In this document: positions 48,091 through 59,859 of the stretch, piece by piece | Layout of the letters: each line of letters opens with the position of its first letter | Numbering within the stretch: the first letter of the stretch is position 1 | NCBI GenBank assembly: GCA_034509735.1 | Contig: JACGWO010000005.1 | Location: 29,108,479-29,172,478, forward strand | Length of the DNA: 64,000 nt | Source: Sesamum alatum | Taxonomy: Eukaryota; Streptophyta; Magnoliopsida; Lamiales; Pedaliaceae | Direction of reading: 5' to 3' | Made by a program: the position numbers and the translations under genes | Notes under the pieces: model-generated | The model's database searches: none | The model's input: the letters and a program-made list of their open reading frames with translations, nothing else | What the model was told of the DNA's origin: nothing

Positions 48091-49544
48091 ATGGGGAGTA
48101 TGTGAAGAGGGAAAGTAATGGCGTGAGAGCCCATTCATATTTGCTCCCGCAGTCGTCACAAATCCATCTTGGAGCAGTATGTTCCTGAGGATTTGTTGCG
48201 GGTTTCTTCCCATCGGGTCGAAGCATAGACAAAACTGAAATTTTTGTTCTCGTCTGAACCCCTCCCATTCCTATATTATATCATGATAATTTTGTTGGCG
48301 AAAAGTAGACCATAAAACAGTTGGGGAGTAGTGTGAAATCGTTGAACAAGAAAGTTGTTCGACTCTACTAGTAACATTTGATTTCTTATATGAGCTGGGG
48401 GCGGCAAATCAAAGGATTTGGGTGAAGGTGGTCGATCACATTGGAGGTTGATTGTGCATCAGACTTGAAAGTGAATTTCTCAATGTGAATGGATGTGCGA
48501 CGTGGGGAACATGCTGGCGTGAAGGTGATATGTAAGGTGTCGTAGCTTGTTTGGGGTTCAAATTCTGGTGAGGTGAAGAGGTTGGTGTTGAGAAGGAATT
48601 TTGATCCATGGCGTTTTGGCCGCTTTGGTGTTGGTGAGTGTATGCCATTGGCAAAAGTTAGTGTTGTAAACTGTACCCAAGGTAACTGTGTTTTTACTGT
48701 ATCAAAATCGATAGGAGGTAATGATGGGTTGATGAAGGAATGGAAACGTGTGCATGGCAACAGTCATTATCGGGTGGCATGTCAATTAACAATTCTGCAA
48801 TAATGCGGTGAGATTTGGCCGCGTGTATGTTTTGCGAAACCAAAGTGGGGAGATTGAGGGTGGGGTCTGGAGAAAGACAAAAGGGAGAGGAAAATCCTCT
48901 ACAGCTAAACTGGTCTGAATAACTCGTTGAGTTGTACCTAACATTGAGGGAATGATGTTGTCACTAGGACACATGAACGTCGTGTTGGCAATTGATGGAA
49001 ATACCTTCTAATCTCTCAATGGGCGACTAGATCTGGGCGATGTTGCAAGCATAGAGTGGTCCATGTGTATGGCTTGGGGATCCATGAGGACACATTGCAA
49101 AATAGTTGTACCCGACATGCCGCCCTTTCATTCCTTGAGTTGGCGTCGCAGGCATTCGAGAAGTCACTTGGGGACGGGTGGGCGTTGGTTGAAAATTTTG
49201 AGGATGGTGGTGTTACTGTGCACGAAACTTGGGACATGTCTTCATCGACGGGATCTTGGAGAATGATAAAATAATTCTCCTTATGAGGCATATTCAGTTG
49301 ACTGTCTTTTTAAAATACCTGAGAAGGGAAATTTTTATTGCATATTCATTTCTGGCTTTGTAAAGTAGATGAAGGGCTTGAATGTAATATATGATTTTGT
49401 GTAGATCTGTTATTAGGTAGTTGATTGGGAGGAGGTTTGTTTAGTTTACGATGGAATTCATGGTAGACTATATCCCAACCAGCCTCCATGGATGGTGAAG
49501 GGAGATAGGAATGTATCATGAAAGGGGTGAAGTTGGGTGTTTTG

Positions 49545-49785
49545 GAATCAATGTGGTGGTTTTGTGCCTGGCATAGATAAAATACATGAATTCTGAATAT
49601 GCCCAATAGATCTGCATTTGAAATAGAATATGGATTTAAGGTTATAGTGAATAAGTTGTTGAAAGTTCTGTAGATTAATAGGAAGAGGTTTAGATGTATC
49701 CAGTTCAACACATAAATGAGCAAACTTACGTATTTGAGTAGTCATGGAGGTTGTTGAAAATATCCGACTAGTCATGAACATAGAT
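49545..49785 (-). pseudogene. LINE ORF1 zinc-knuckle remnant
   Basis: On the - strand ELDTSKPLP is followed by FYFKCRSIGHIQNSC. This follows the pattern of the CCHC knuckle in plant LINE ORF1 proteins (DUF4283 plus zf-CCHC type), here with the first Cys lost. It belongs to LINE copy B; related partial words are at 44025 and about 38600. The frame is open only for 77 codons. Confidence 0.6.
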
Positions 49786-50599
49786 ACATATTAAGTGAGT
49801 TAAGCACGCTGTCTTTATTGAGTGATTTAGAGATGTTTGATTAAGTGAGACTACATAGTTTGGAGTACACAACGAGTTGTTGAGTTGAAGGATTATGTTA
49901 GTTCGGTGATGACTTAATATAACTCTTTCACCGTTCCTTTCTCGCTTGGTCGCATGCCTCATTTCCTGTATGAAGGGATGAACATGAGATTGAGAAATTG
50001 ATATATGGATATCGTGGAGATTGAGTCAAATATGTATGAGTGGGAGATGTTGGACATTGGGTCGGGTTCGTAGACCCATGACACAATAGCATTCATAGTT
50101 GAAATAGAGTTTGAAGCCTCCCAAATGTATATTGGGATAAGTCAGAGAGACAAGAGAGAGTGAAAGCAGAAAGAAAGAGATAGCAGAAAGAAAGTGGGAG
50201 AAGAGGGAGTGAGAGAAGAAGAAAGAGGGAGAAGAGGGGGCGCCTTAGTGAGAAAGAAAGAGGAACAGAGAGTGAGAAAAACAGATGGAGAAAAAAAAGT
50301 GCAATATCAGTACGTAATATGATTTGATGATTTAATTGTCATCGTAAACAATGGCATTCCTCTAGGGGATATGGTTGAGTACACCTATAAATAGAGTGCA
50401 TGGTTGTGATTAAAGGAACACGGAAACACAATAGTGTGATACAATAAATGAGTTGATCACAACACTCTCCCAAGTATACTCTATCCAAATACCCTCTCTC
50501 ACTATCTTTCTCTTTATATTTTTCTTGGAGTTGTTGTAATTGGCATTTTATTTTTGTAACAACAATGTTGTCTAAAATATGGATTCAATTATAAGATTA

Positions 50600-51400
50600 A
50601 TCTATAGATTAGATTGAGAAGAAATAGAGCAAATTGTACTTGTCCCAAATAGGAATATGATGGGAAAATGTTGAGCATTTGACATGCGTATAAGGTGTAT
50701 GTGGGGGTGAGTGTTTTACACTTATTTTGTGTCCCACATTGGAAGTTTATGTACAACATAAAGTCCTTATATTAAGTTCAATTGTTCAAGTGGTGTTTGA
50801 AGTATTATGAAGACTAAGGTGAACATGGGGTTGCCCCACACGCGCGCCACCGACGCCCGCCCCTCCCAACCCGGCTCCAGCTCCAGCTCCAGGCGCGGGC
50901 GTTAAGGCGAATGCCTCAGTTTCAGTATATATCTTTTTGCAGCAAAAACCACTTGTTTTTTTTCTGGATTTAAAAACAGGAAATTGCTCTCAAAATTTTA
51001 GCCAAACTGTGTTTTAATGCCTATTTAAAATCAGGTCTGAATCAACTTGAAACAATCGATTTAATTTGAAAAAAATCTGGCAATTTTGAATGTTTAAATG
51101 GTTGTTTATTGCTGGATTAAAAACCTTTTTATTGGCTACTTTATTTATGCTTTAATGTCTGTTTATTGTTGTTGCATTTTGCTGCCTATAAAAGGTTGGG
51201 CATGTTCACTTCAAACATACACCTTACAAAATTCTTAATTCAGCTCCTCTCTCTCTAAATCATCTCTGCTCGTTTGGAATTCGGCTCCAAAATTTGAACT
51301 TCTCCTCCTGCAAAATTCGAGTTTTAAGCTCAAGTTTTCAAAGGCTTCGGAATGTTTGTTTTCGGTATAAGTGCAGTACTGAATGAACGAGAACCGTCTT
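50600..51400 (+). mobile_element. Probable LTR or promoter-like remnant
   Basis: Contains TGTCCCACATTGGAAG near 50731 and a GC-rich block (50834-50910) with three repeats of CCAGCT or CTCCAG. A good TATA box (CCTATAAAAGG, 51185-51195) is followed by a CT-rich stretch at 51240-51275. This layout is typical of plant LTRs. No coding region for gag or pol follows, and the paired LTR is not in the window. A decayed promoter of a host gene cannot be excluded. Confidence 0.35.
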
Positions 51401-51640
51401 ATCCTAAAAGAAATTGCATAGTACCTGATGCAAAATCAGAAGGGGCATATAATTTCTTCATGACAAGCATATATAATCTGCGATTCGCTTTGGTGACTTT
51501 ACTTGGACCAAGAATTGTTATGGTTGGATGAGGAAGATGTTCTTGATGGAAGTAGGAGGCTGCTTTGGGGTGGAAGTCGGATTTGCCAAAGAAGAACGTA
51601 GGGGTAGTGATGGGGAGCATTTGCGTTTGGTCCACATTAT
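51399..51640 (-). pseudogene. Unidentified 78-codon frame
   Basis: A - strand frame encodes a residue mix unlike the AT-driven frames around it (FFFGKSDFHPKAASYFHQEH, LGPSKVTKANRRLYMLVMKK). The flanking sequence is AT-rich and shows no splice partner or promoter. It may be an exon fragment of a decayed gene or a piece of a transposon protein. I do not recognise a family. Confidence 0.25.
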
Positions 51641-51991
51641 TATTACATATACAAAAAGAAGTCTTTGGCTATAATTGAACTATTGAAATTTCTTGACTAT
51701 AAATTCTAGTACAACAAGTACCAAGTCGTACCATAAATTATTGATAATAATATTTATTTCCTTCTTTGAAATTTTCTTTAACATATTAATTTGACAATTA
51801 GTCCATGACAATGAAAACTATTATAAGTTTCTTTCATAACTAGTCACTGGATTATGAAAAAATTACTGACCTAAGTCGAAAAATAATATGCGAAAAATAT
51901 TATATATATATATATCAAATTCATATTAATAATATATTTATAATTTAATAATGTTTGATGTTTTTGAGAAGGGCGTATAAGAATTTATCAA

Positions 51992-52252
51992 AGGTAAGTT
52001 ACATCAATACCTCTTGGGATTAGGGCCAATTATGCAAATATTTATATCCTTTCCAAATTACAAGTACATTCCCGAAATTGTAATTGTAATTTATACCGAC
52101 AACCCATTAAAGAAAAAAAACTTATATCGTCACCCACATGAAATAAATTACACCGACGTCCCTCAGAGAGTGTATTTATAATTTTTAAAAAAAAAACATA
52201 ATATACTTTGGTAATTGGACCAAATCTCGAGGAACATCATTGTGATTTACCC
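51992..52252. mobile_element. Short inverted-repeat element related to family X
   Basis: The left end AGGTAAGTTACATCAATACC and the right end ATCATTGTGATTTACCCC are inverted repeats. The interior lacks the long family X middle and instead has ACACCGACGTCCCTCAGAG, so it is a shorter relative, like 58455-58709. It ends 13 bases before the Helitron terminus. Non-coding. Confidence 0.5.
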
Positions 52253-52674
52253 CTTTTTTAATCAACTAGAAAGAATGACGTGCAATGCACGTGTACAAAT
52301 ATATTTTTAGAAGTAAATATATTATTTATGTTAAGTTCATGATATTATTCGTATTTTTTTCAATGAAACTTTAGTATTATACAATTATATTTTCAAACAA
52401 ATTGATAATAATTATTTAAATTGATAAAGAAACTATTCAATTCTATTAATTATAACTCACTATCTAAATTTAATTGGTAATATTGAATAAAAAGATATTC
52501 CCCAAAATTAAAATTTTGTATTTCGTATATTCACTAATGATTATTTCATTATAATGTATCAAACCAATTAATATGAAAATATAAAATAATGATATTTAAA
52601 AAATTAATATTAGAATAAAAATAATTAGTTAAAGCTCATTATCTTGGATAGAAGAAATTCTAATTTAATAAAAT

Positions 52675-54620
52675 AAATTGATCAATTTTATTTGTAGGTT
52701 TTATTATGCCTATTTTCTGTTGTTTATTTTTGTTTTATTTTTTGTTACATTTTGTATGTGTGTTGTATGTTTTCTTTTACTACTATATTTGAGTGTCATT
52801 TATTTTTAATTTATTGACACTATTACAAATTAATTATTTATTGGCTATTGTTATAAAACTATAATCAAATTGGACCATAGTACCAATATTTGTATTATAA
52901 TATCCTATAATGTATGTTAATCATATTTCCGTATCTACTTTTTTATATTGTCAAAGCATTATTTACATGCTTTATTTAGCTTCTAAATTTTGAAATATTA
53001 TTGTATAAAAGTTTGTTTTTCACCTTTATAAAAGAAACAATAGATTTAAAGTAAAACATTCAATATTATCAAATACTAAAAAAACCAACTGCTAAAAGAT
53101 TCACTCAATAGTTGAATTTTCATAAACAATTTCAATTTAATAATATTCTATTCATATATCAATTTTTCTTCTCTTTAATACTCATGCTTTTATAACTTTT
53201 ACGTTATTTTTATAAATTTATTATTGGAAAAATATATTAATCTCATTGGCTTATTTATTTATCATCTTTTGTTCTAATTTCAACATAATTAACTCAATTT
53301 TTATTTATTATTTTATTGTACTAAGTTTATTCTCAAAATTTGTTAATTTTCTTAATATGAAAATGTAATTGTACTAATATGTCAGTAATAATTATTTTAA
53401 AATTTTATACTTTTAATTGTTATTGTGTTAATATTTACTCACCATTTGACTTTTCTTATTTTCATAAGGGAAAATAGCATTTTTCAGTTTGTAACTTAGG
53501 TCCTTTCCATTTTAATTTGGTCCATTGATTTTGAGATTCTCACTTTCGGTCCCGTAAATATTAAAAAGTAGCAATTTTGGTTCCATAACACCTTTCCCTC
53601 TGGATATTCAAAAAAAAAATGTCATGTTGGCGTTAAGTGTATAAGAGTACAAGGGGACCAAATGTTACAACTTTTATGCACCTTTTAAAGCATAAATAGT
53701 TATATATGTCGCGTTAGGACCTACAACTATATTAGTTAATTTACTATTTAATAAGATAAGGTTTTAAATTAAATTATTTATAATATTACTATTTATACTC
53801 TTCTTCAATATCAATATCTTGGGGTGCAGGGGGAGGGGGACATGATATTTTTAGCCTATTAATATTGAAATAAAATAAATTAGTTAGCTTTTTCTTAAAT
53901 TTCAATAGCACTTCTAATTAAATCGGATTGATAATTTTATTTGTAGTTAAATTTTGATACTTATTCGTTATTTCATTTTAGAAGAAGTTTCACTTTAATA
54001 AAATTGATCAATTTATATTCGCAGGTTTTATTGTGTCTTTTTGCTATTGTTTGATTTTGTTATATTATGTCTGTGTATGTAATATATTTTCTTTTACTAT
54101 ATTTTGAGTGTCGTTAATTTTTAATTTATTGATACTAAATGATTACAAAATAATTATTTATTGATTGTTATTATAAAAGTATAATTTAATTGGACAATAT
54201 TGTCAATATTTTGTATTGTAAGATCCTAATGTTAATTATATTTCAATATCAACTTTTAAATATTGTCAAAGTATTATTTACATGCTTTATCTTCTAAATT
54301 TTGAAATAATATAGTATAATTTATTTTTTTCCTTTATATTGCAATTTTTAATTATATGTTTTTAGTTTAACTTCTTAATCTTATTTTCATATGCACTGAT
54401 TGGTGTAATCTATTTTTTATTCAATAATATATTATGTTACAACTTATTTTTCTATGTCACATTTGTTGTTGTAATACTTTTACTCTGTTAATTAATATAA
54501 AATCAATAGATGTAAAAGTAAAGCATTCAGGATTATCTAATACTAAAAAAATCAAGTACTAAGAGATTCACTCAATAGTTGAATTTTCACAAGCAATTTT
54601 CAATTTAATAATATCATATC
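52675..54620. repeat. Direct repeat pair inside the Helitron
   Basis: 52675-53165 and 53995-54620 share long stretches in the same order: ATTGATCAATTT, GTAGGTTTTATT, TTTTCTTTTACTA, TTGAGTGTC, TTTTTAATTTATTGA, TTACATGCTTTAT and TTCACTCAATAGTTGAATTTT. The copies differ by scattered substitutions and by an insertion of about 130 bases in the second copy. The Helitron body was therefore partly duplicated, or two Helitron copies were merged. Confidence 0.65.
53466..53660. mobile_element. Left half of a GGTCCC-type MITE inside the Helitron
   Basis: Starts AAGGGAAAATAGCATTTTTC and continues CTTAGGTCCTTTCCATTTT, then TCACTTTCGGTCCCGTAA. This is the arm sequence of the element at 6321-6784, without a right arm. 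It lies between the two direct repeats of the Helitron, so it inserted there or was carried along. Confidence 0.5.
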
Positions 54621-55241
54621 CATGTATCAATTTTAATTTATAATTTAAATTTTGATATTTATTTATTTATTATTTTATATATATATATTAAAGTTTATAT
54701 TAATATTTTATATATTATCCATGTGTAGTTTATTTTAAATTTTAATGTGTCATGGTAAATTAAAACTTTCTTAATATAAATAAGATTTCTTCTAGTAAAG
54801 TGATTGTGTTGAAATATTATTTGACATATTAATTTTTTTTAGTTGAATATGTTATTCATTCTCTAAGTAGTTTAGAGCAATTAAGACTCTTAAATATTTT
54901 TCTTATAGATTATATTTTTTCTATAACTAATTTTGTGTAAATGTTATTAAAATTTAATAAAATTTAATACATGACAGGTCTGTGTAATTGGGCTCATTCG
55001 TGATTCACGATTAGAAGCAGGTTATTAGAATTCTGTGTAATTGGATTCATTCATGATTCACGATTTAAGTTTTTTATCCTAAATTTATATAGAGGAGGTT
55101 TAGAATATTTAAAATTCTAAATTGTTAAAAATTCTAGAATCTGTAATATAATAATTAATAATATTTAAATGAGAGTATATTTATCTTTTCACAATGGGAA
55201 ACAAACAATTTGAGCATTCATACATTTATATAGAGTATAGA

Positions 55242-57290
55242 TATTAATGGAGGGCAATTTTACAAAGTTGTAAAAGAGTAAGCTTGAAAGTTGGGAAAAT
55301 TCATCCACAAGGACAAAAGTGGAAACCTCATATGTAAAATATTATTACCAAGGTGTCTTTATTGTAGTAGAATGATTGAGAAGAATGGTGAAGTACAATA
55401 CCGTTGGAGAAAGTTGAGTATAATAATTGAACCATACTTCTCACCTCGTACCTGCAAATACCATATTCTTCCACTACTTTTCCCAAACTTCTTCCAAGTT
55501 TTCTCTAGTGGAGTTCTAAGTATATTTATATTTATTTATGCTCACATTAATACATAAAAATAATACTTTTATAAATTAAAATAATAATATAAACAACATG
55601 TAGTTTTATATATATATGAATAACATATATTTTAAAAGTTTTAAAAAAACACATATAAGTTTATGCAAGGAATTTTAATCATTCAACAATGTTATTTTCC
55701 CATATCTATAAAGTTATGGTAGAATTATTTTTTTAAAGAAATATATTTTTAAATTTTGAAAACTTCTTAAACGCGTCCTCGAGTCCAAGAAATTCTTGGA
55801 GAGTTGGGTCCGAATCTATTTTGGCAAACACACTCCAAACCCAACTCGCTGTTATTCTTACACCTTGTAGACAATGGAAGTCTTTTTTGTTATAAAATTA
55901 TGATGAATTACGTACGAGTCAATTGATGTTTTAAAAACTTAGTTGTCGAGAATAGTCGCTCTACTTTTAAAATTACGTATCGTTATAATGAAATTTAATA
56001 AGGTGTTTACAATATTTTTCGTCATAAGTTAAGTAACCAGTTTACCTTTTCACTTGTCAATCTCATCGGATACATTTTTTAAATCACATATTCCATACGT
56101 ATTTAGAATAATATACATTTATCATTCCCTACTTTTCATACTACTTATCTCCAATGACATCCACATCAAACCTCTTACGACTATATTTTCCCATCAATTC
56201 AAACACGTATTAAACTTTTGATTTACAATAAAAATACCGGTAATTATTTTTCCTAAAACGAAAAGAAAAATGAATACAAGTATACAAAAATAATTAAAAA
56301 ATAACATAGAAAAAATAGTTTGGTGGGGTTAGTATGATGTTTCATGTGTGGGAAACAAAACAAGAATTAAAGTGAGAGAAATAAGAGGGGGAATGTTTTG
56401 TAATGCTTTGGACAAAACCCTGCACTTGTTTTTTTTTCTTTTTTCAATTTTTTTTGTTTAAAAAAAATGATGGATGATAAGTGATAGTGCAAAACCCCAC
56501 AAAGGTAAAAATGAGTGCTCAAACCTTCACACCCGACAACCAATTATTGCTGCTGTGTGGGTTTACTCTTACTGCGTGCTCTCTGTCTGGGGACCGACAA
56601 TTATTTTATTTTTCTATAAATTAAAACTAAAAAACTCATAAAATCTTTTTATACTTATCTCGTGATTATATGAAATGATACAAATAGATGATATTGATAA
56701 CTTTTATTATACTTTATGATATAATGATATATTTATTTGATATTTTCACATTTTTGTTTGTGGAGATGGGGCGTGGGAATTGAGTCGGTCATAAAAAGTC
56801 TAGCCCTAACCGGATTTGGTCGAATTTGAATAAATCATATATCAAGTATAATGTGAACGGTTAACTGTTTAGAAAGAGTAATTAATTCAATCGATTGGAG
56901 TTAAATTTAATCAACCATTAACCTACTCTGTTTGAGGTAGGTTTTGAAATTGTAAATAGGTCTAGAAATAAGTTTCGGATTTCAGACCTGATCAGGCTAG
57001 ATTTCAATTAAATCAATTAATATTGCACATACTTTTAAATGTAGTTTGCTTATTTTATGTTATACAGATTTTTTTAATTTTGTATACATTATGTGTATAT
57101 TTATATATAAATCATAAGTAGAATGCGTTTTAAGATTAAAATATAAAAATTTTAAATAATTAAAGAGGGAATAAAGGAGCAAAAATAAAGGGAAGTAGGG
57201 GATGTGGTAGGTGAGCTAGCAAACAAACGCGTTGCTGCAGTCCAAAAATCTTTTTATCATATTTTCATGTTATATATTGATATTACGTTG
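55242..57290. other. Intergenic AT-rich interval
   Basis: No gene is seen. An 88-codon + strand frame at 55291-55557 has some protein-like character (ILLPRCLYCSRMIEKNGEVQ) but no partner exon, promoter or recognised motif. The segment 56340-56600 has purine- and pyrimidine-rich runs and slightly higher GC. Positions 56770-57010 contain degenerate GGTCGAATTTGAATAAAT-type words on both strands, like a decayed fold-back element. Confidence 0.45.
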
Positions 57291-57676
57291 CGCCCCGTTT
57301 ATTTTAATATATTAGTCTGAATAAAAAATATTAATATAAGATAATATATTGTTTACTTTCATGTAAAATATGCATAACTTATACCACCAAAGATGGTGGT
57401 ATAAGTTATCATGTAATTTGTACAACAATAAATACAGGGCAAAAGTCCATCTTATCCTCAAATAATAGTGGAGTAGGTGTCATTGATGGGCTAATGGGTA
57501 ATTTTGCCATCCAACACAAATATATACAACAAAGTAAACACTTTACAAATTTTATTAGAATTTAATGATACATGTAAGTAAACACCTTACAATTTATACA
57601 GGGTTTATTTATCATTCATTTAATTCAAGATAATCATATCACTCGTTTTATTCCGTTCTCAAAGTAAACAGGGCCT
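57291..57676. mobile_element. Miniature inverted-repeat element, GGGCCCTGTTTAC type
   Basis: The left end GCGCCCCGTTTATTTT and the reverse complement of the right end (AGGCCCTGTTTACTTTGAG) form imperfect terminal repeats. A perfect palindrome (CATAACTTATACCACC/GGTGGTATAAGTTATC) lies at 57371-57405. The flanks ACGTTG and ATGTTG resemble each other but do not prove a target duplication. Non-coding; class unknown. Confidence 0.5.
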
Positions 57677-57713
57677 ACATGTTGTACCTAATTTTAAAAT
57701 AACATTTATTTTA

Positions 57714-58138
57714 GGGTAAATTACATCTACCTCCTCTAAGGTTTGGCAAAATTACAAATACTCCCTCATTGTTTGAAAAATTACAAACCCCTAAGGTTTG
57801 AAAGTTTTAACCAAAGGCCTGAAATTGAGCATTTTGCCCTTAAATTTTTTTATTAAAATTTGTAAAAAAATCACCCGAGACAAATTGCATTATTCCTCAT
57901 CTGTGTAAAAAACTTAAAAAAACTCTTCCTACGCATTGTTATGCAAAATTTTTTAAGAATTAAATAAAAAATAATTCAGTACATAAGGGCATTTTGGTCA
58001 GTTTACCTATAAAAATAGATGAAAAATGGGTTTTTTGTTAGACGGTTACAAATCTCAAGGGTGATTTGTAATTTCTCAAACAACAAGGAGGTATTTGTAA
58101 TTATACTAAATTTCAGGGGAGGTAGATGTAATTTAACC
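57714..58138. mobile_element. Family X inverted-repeat element, copy 7
   Basis: Best-preserved member. The left end is AGGGTAAATTACATCTACCT and the right end is AGGTAGATGTAATTTAACC. The interior has TTACAAACCCCTAAGGTTTG, AGGGCATTTTGGTCAGTTTA and GTTAGACGGTTACAAATC. Its arms can pair over more than 60 bases. Non-coding. Confidence 0.7.
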
Positions 58139-58454
58139 TTTATTTTATTTTAATTATATTTATTTTATTATAAAAGTATATATCAATTATATATTAATTT
58201 AATATTAATTTTACGAAAATAAGATATAAGATCCAAACCGACATGTATCTTGGGGTTCTAAAGAATGAATTACGTGGACACTACAACGTCGTTTTATGTG
58301 AAGAATGTAATGATAATGAGGTACACGTGGTAATGATTTCCTTCACTACCCTTTTTGCAGACACAGCTGGTTGTTAAAATGTCTCTAACGTTTCACACGG
58401 GAGGAATACAAAATCTCACACTCATCAAAGATGTTGTTAACATTATTATTATTA

Positions 58455-58709
58455 TTGGTAAATTACAGTGACACCTTTGAGTTAAAACAAAATATATAAA
58501 AATTTATTTTTATTAAAATTATAATTACATTTTTTGAAGTTGTAATGGTATTACAATTATATTTTTATTTAATGTCAAAGTTTATATTAATATTCCTGAA
58601 AAATATTATACTAACACCATTCAGGGGGTGTAATTGTAATTTCGTAAAAGACAATGAGTGTTTTTATAATTGGGTCTAATTTTAGGGGGTGTCAATATAA
58701 TTTACCCTA
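58455..58709. mobile_element. Short inverted-repeat element related to family X
   Basis: Left end ATTGGTAAATTACAGTGACA, right end GGGGTGTCAATATAATTTACCC. The interior carries two GTTGTAATGGTATTACAATT / GGGGGTGTAATTGTAATTTC words in opposite orientation. It is similar in layout to 51992-52252. Non-coding. Confidence 0.5.
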
Positions 58710-59278
58710 TTATTATGTTAAAAAGGTTAAAGATTTTAAGTAATCTACATATAAAATTAGTAGGGCTAAATGCGGTTAACATCCCTAAAGTATCCACCCT
58801 ATATTAATTACTCTTAAAATATTAAAACTTTTAAAAACACTCTCAACTTTTAATTTTTAAGTTTGAAAAGTCCATTTTACCCTTATAAAAATTGTTTTTT
58901 GAAAAAAAATATATAAAGGGATTTCTAAAATGCCAAAATCACCATTTGTCCAAGCTTTGTCTAATTCTAATTTCACTTGTTCATTAATTTTTTTTTAAAA
59001 AAAGAAATTGATAATCATAAAGTACTTGGAACTTATTTTATTTTAATTTTACTTATTTATCAAATTAAGTTAAATATAAATTTATACACGCATATATATA
59101 TATATATATTTATATATTTATTTAATAAATATATAATTAATAAAATCACAAGGGTTGATGACAATTTAATCACCCCTTTATATTAATCAATTACATTATA
59201 ATTGAATTATATATGTCGAATAAGTATAATATATTTATTATATGATCGGCATCCAATTGCAAAAAAAATAAATAAATA

Positions 59279-59670
59279 AATTACAGCTATCTTCTTTGAG
59301 ATTTGACATAATTACAAATACTCCCTGAGGTTTGTAACCGTCTAATAAATAATCAATTTCTATCTATTTTTATGAGTGAACTCACCAAAATACCCTTATG
59401 CAAATTAAATTATTCTTAATTTTTTTTGAATTTTTTTGGACTATAATATGCAAGAAGAGATTTCTTTAAGTTTTTTACACAGGGGAGCAATAATGCAATT
59501 TATCTCGGTTGATTTTTCCACAAATTTAACTAATAATTCAAGGACAAAATGGTCAATTTCATGCTTTTGGTAAAAAATTACAAACTTTTGAGAAATATTT
59601 GTAAATTTTTAAATAACGAGAAAGTATTAATAATTATACCAAACCTCATGGGAGCTGGTTGTAATTTACC
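59279..59670. mobile_element. Family X inverted-repeat element, copy 8
   Basis: The left end AAATTACAGCTATCTTCTTT and the right end GGGAGCTGGTTGTAATTTACC match as inverted repeats. Landmarks TGAGGTTTGTAACCGTCTAA and GAGCAATAATGCAATTTATC are shared with copies 5 and 6. It lies only about 110 bases upstream of the TATA box of the PADRE gene and may therefore be part of its promoter. Non-coding. Confidence 0.6.
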
Positions 59671-59734
59671 TGTAAAAAAAACCAATTATATAGTAATTGA
59701 ATTGTATTTTTTTAGTTGGGATATACATATATTT

Positions 59735-59754
59735 GGGGGTGGGGGTGGGGGTGG
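59735..59754 (+). promoter_or_regulatory. G-tract run in the PADRE gene promoter
   Basis: Three runs of five G separated by single T, then GG, on the + (non-template) strand: GGGGGTGGGGGTGGGGGTGG. Such a tract can in principle form a G-quadruplex. It stands about 25 bases upstream of the TATA box. It could also be a simple (GGGGGT)n microsatellite without function. Confidence 0.6.
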
Positions 59755-59778
59755 TCCAAAAGGGTGGATAGGTGTGGC

Positions 59779-59784
59779 TATAAA
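59779..59784 (+). promoter_or_regulatory. TATA box of the PADRE gene
   Basis: TATAAA in GTGGCTATAAAGAGGCTGCG, 76 bases upstream of the ATG at 59860. The spacing predicts a leader of roughly 45-50 bases starting near 59810, which is pyrimidine-rich (CTCCTTCCTTCTCTGC). Confidence 0.65.
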
Positions 59785-59859
59785 GAGGCTGCGAAAACAA
59801 TCCCACCTCCTTCCTTCTCTGCTTCATTTTTGGTGCTCTAAAACAAGAAATACTGAGAG

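Larger units (their letters stand above)
45252..50600 (-). mobile_element. Degenerate LINE, copy B
   Basis: Read leftwards on the - strand: AG-rich 5' leader (50600-50010), ORF1 with zinc-knuckle word (about 49780-49550), proline-rich linker (49350-48380), endonuclease (48090-47210), linker with TKFFHAYAS (about 47000), WRC retrocopy (46980-45310) and a stub of the following LINE linker. Reverse transcriptase is missing on the left, where fragment C3 begins. It shares the retrocopy insertion site with copy A, so the two derive from one LINE. All frames are broken. Confidence 0.7.
52266..55241 (-). mobile_element. Non-autonomous Helitron of about 3 kb
   Basis: On the - strand the 5' end reads TCTATACTCTATATAAATG and is preceded by A (55242). 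The 3' end reads CTAG and is followed by T (52265), so the insertion is exactly between A and T with no duplication. Eight bases inside the 3' end is a perfect hairpin with 6-bp stem and 3-base loop (ACGTGC-AAT-GCACGT, 52278-52292). These are the defining features of Helitrons. The 2976-base body is very AT-rich and has no Rep/helicase frame. It contains an internal direct repeat and a half MITE, listed separately. Confidence 0.85.
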
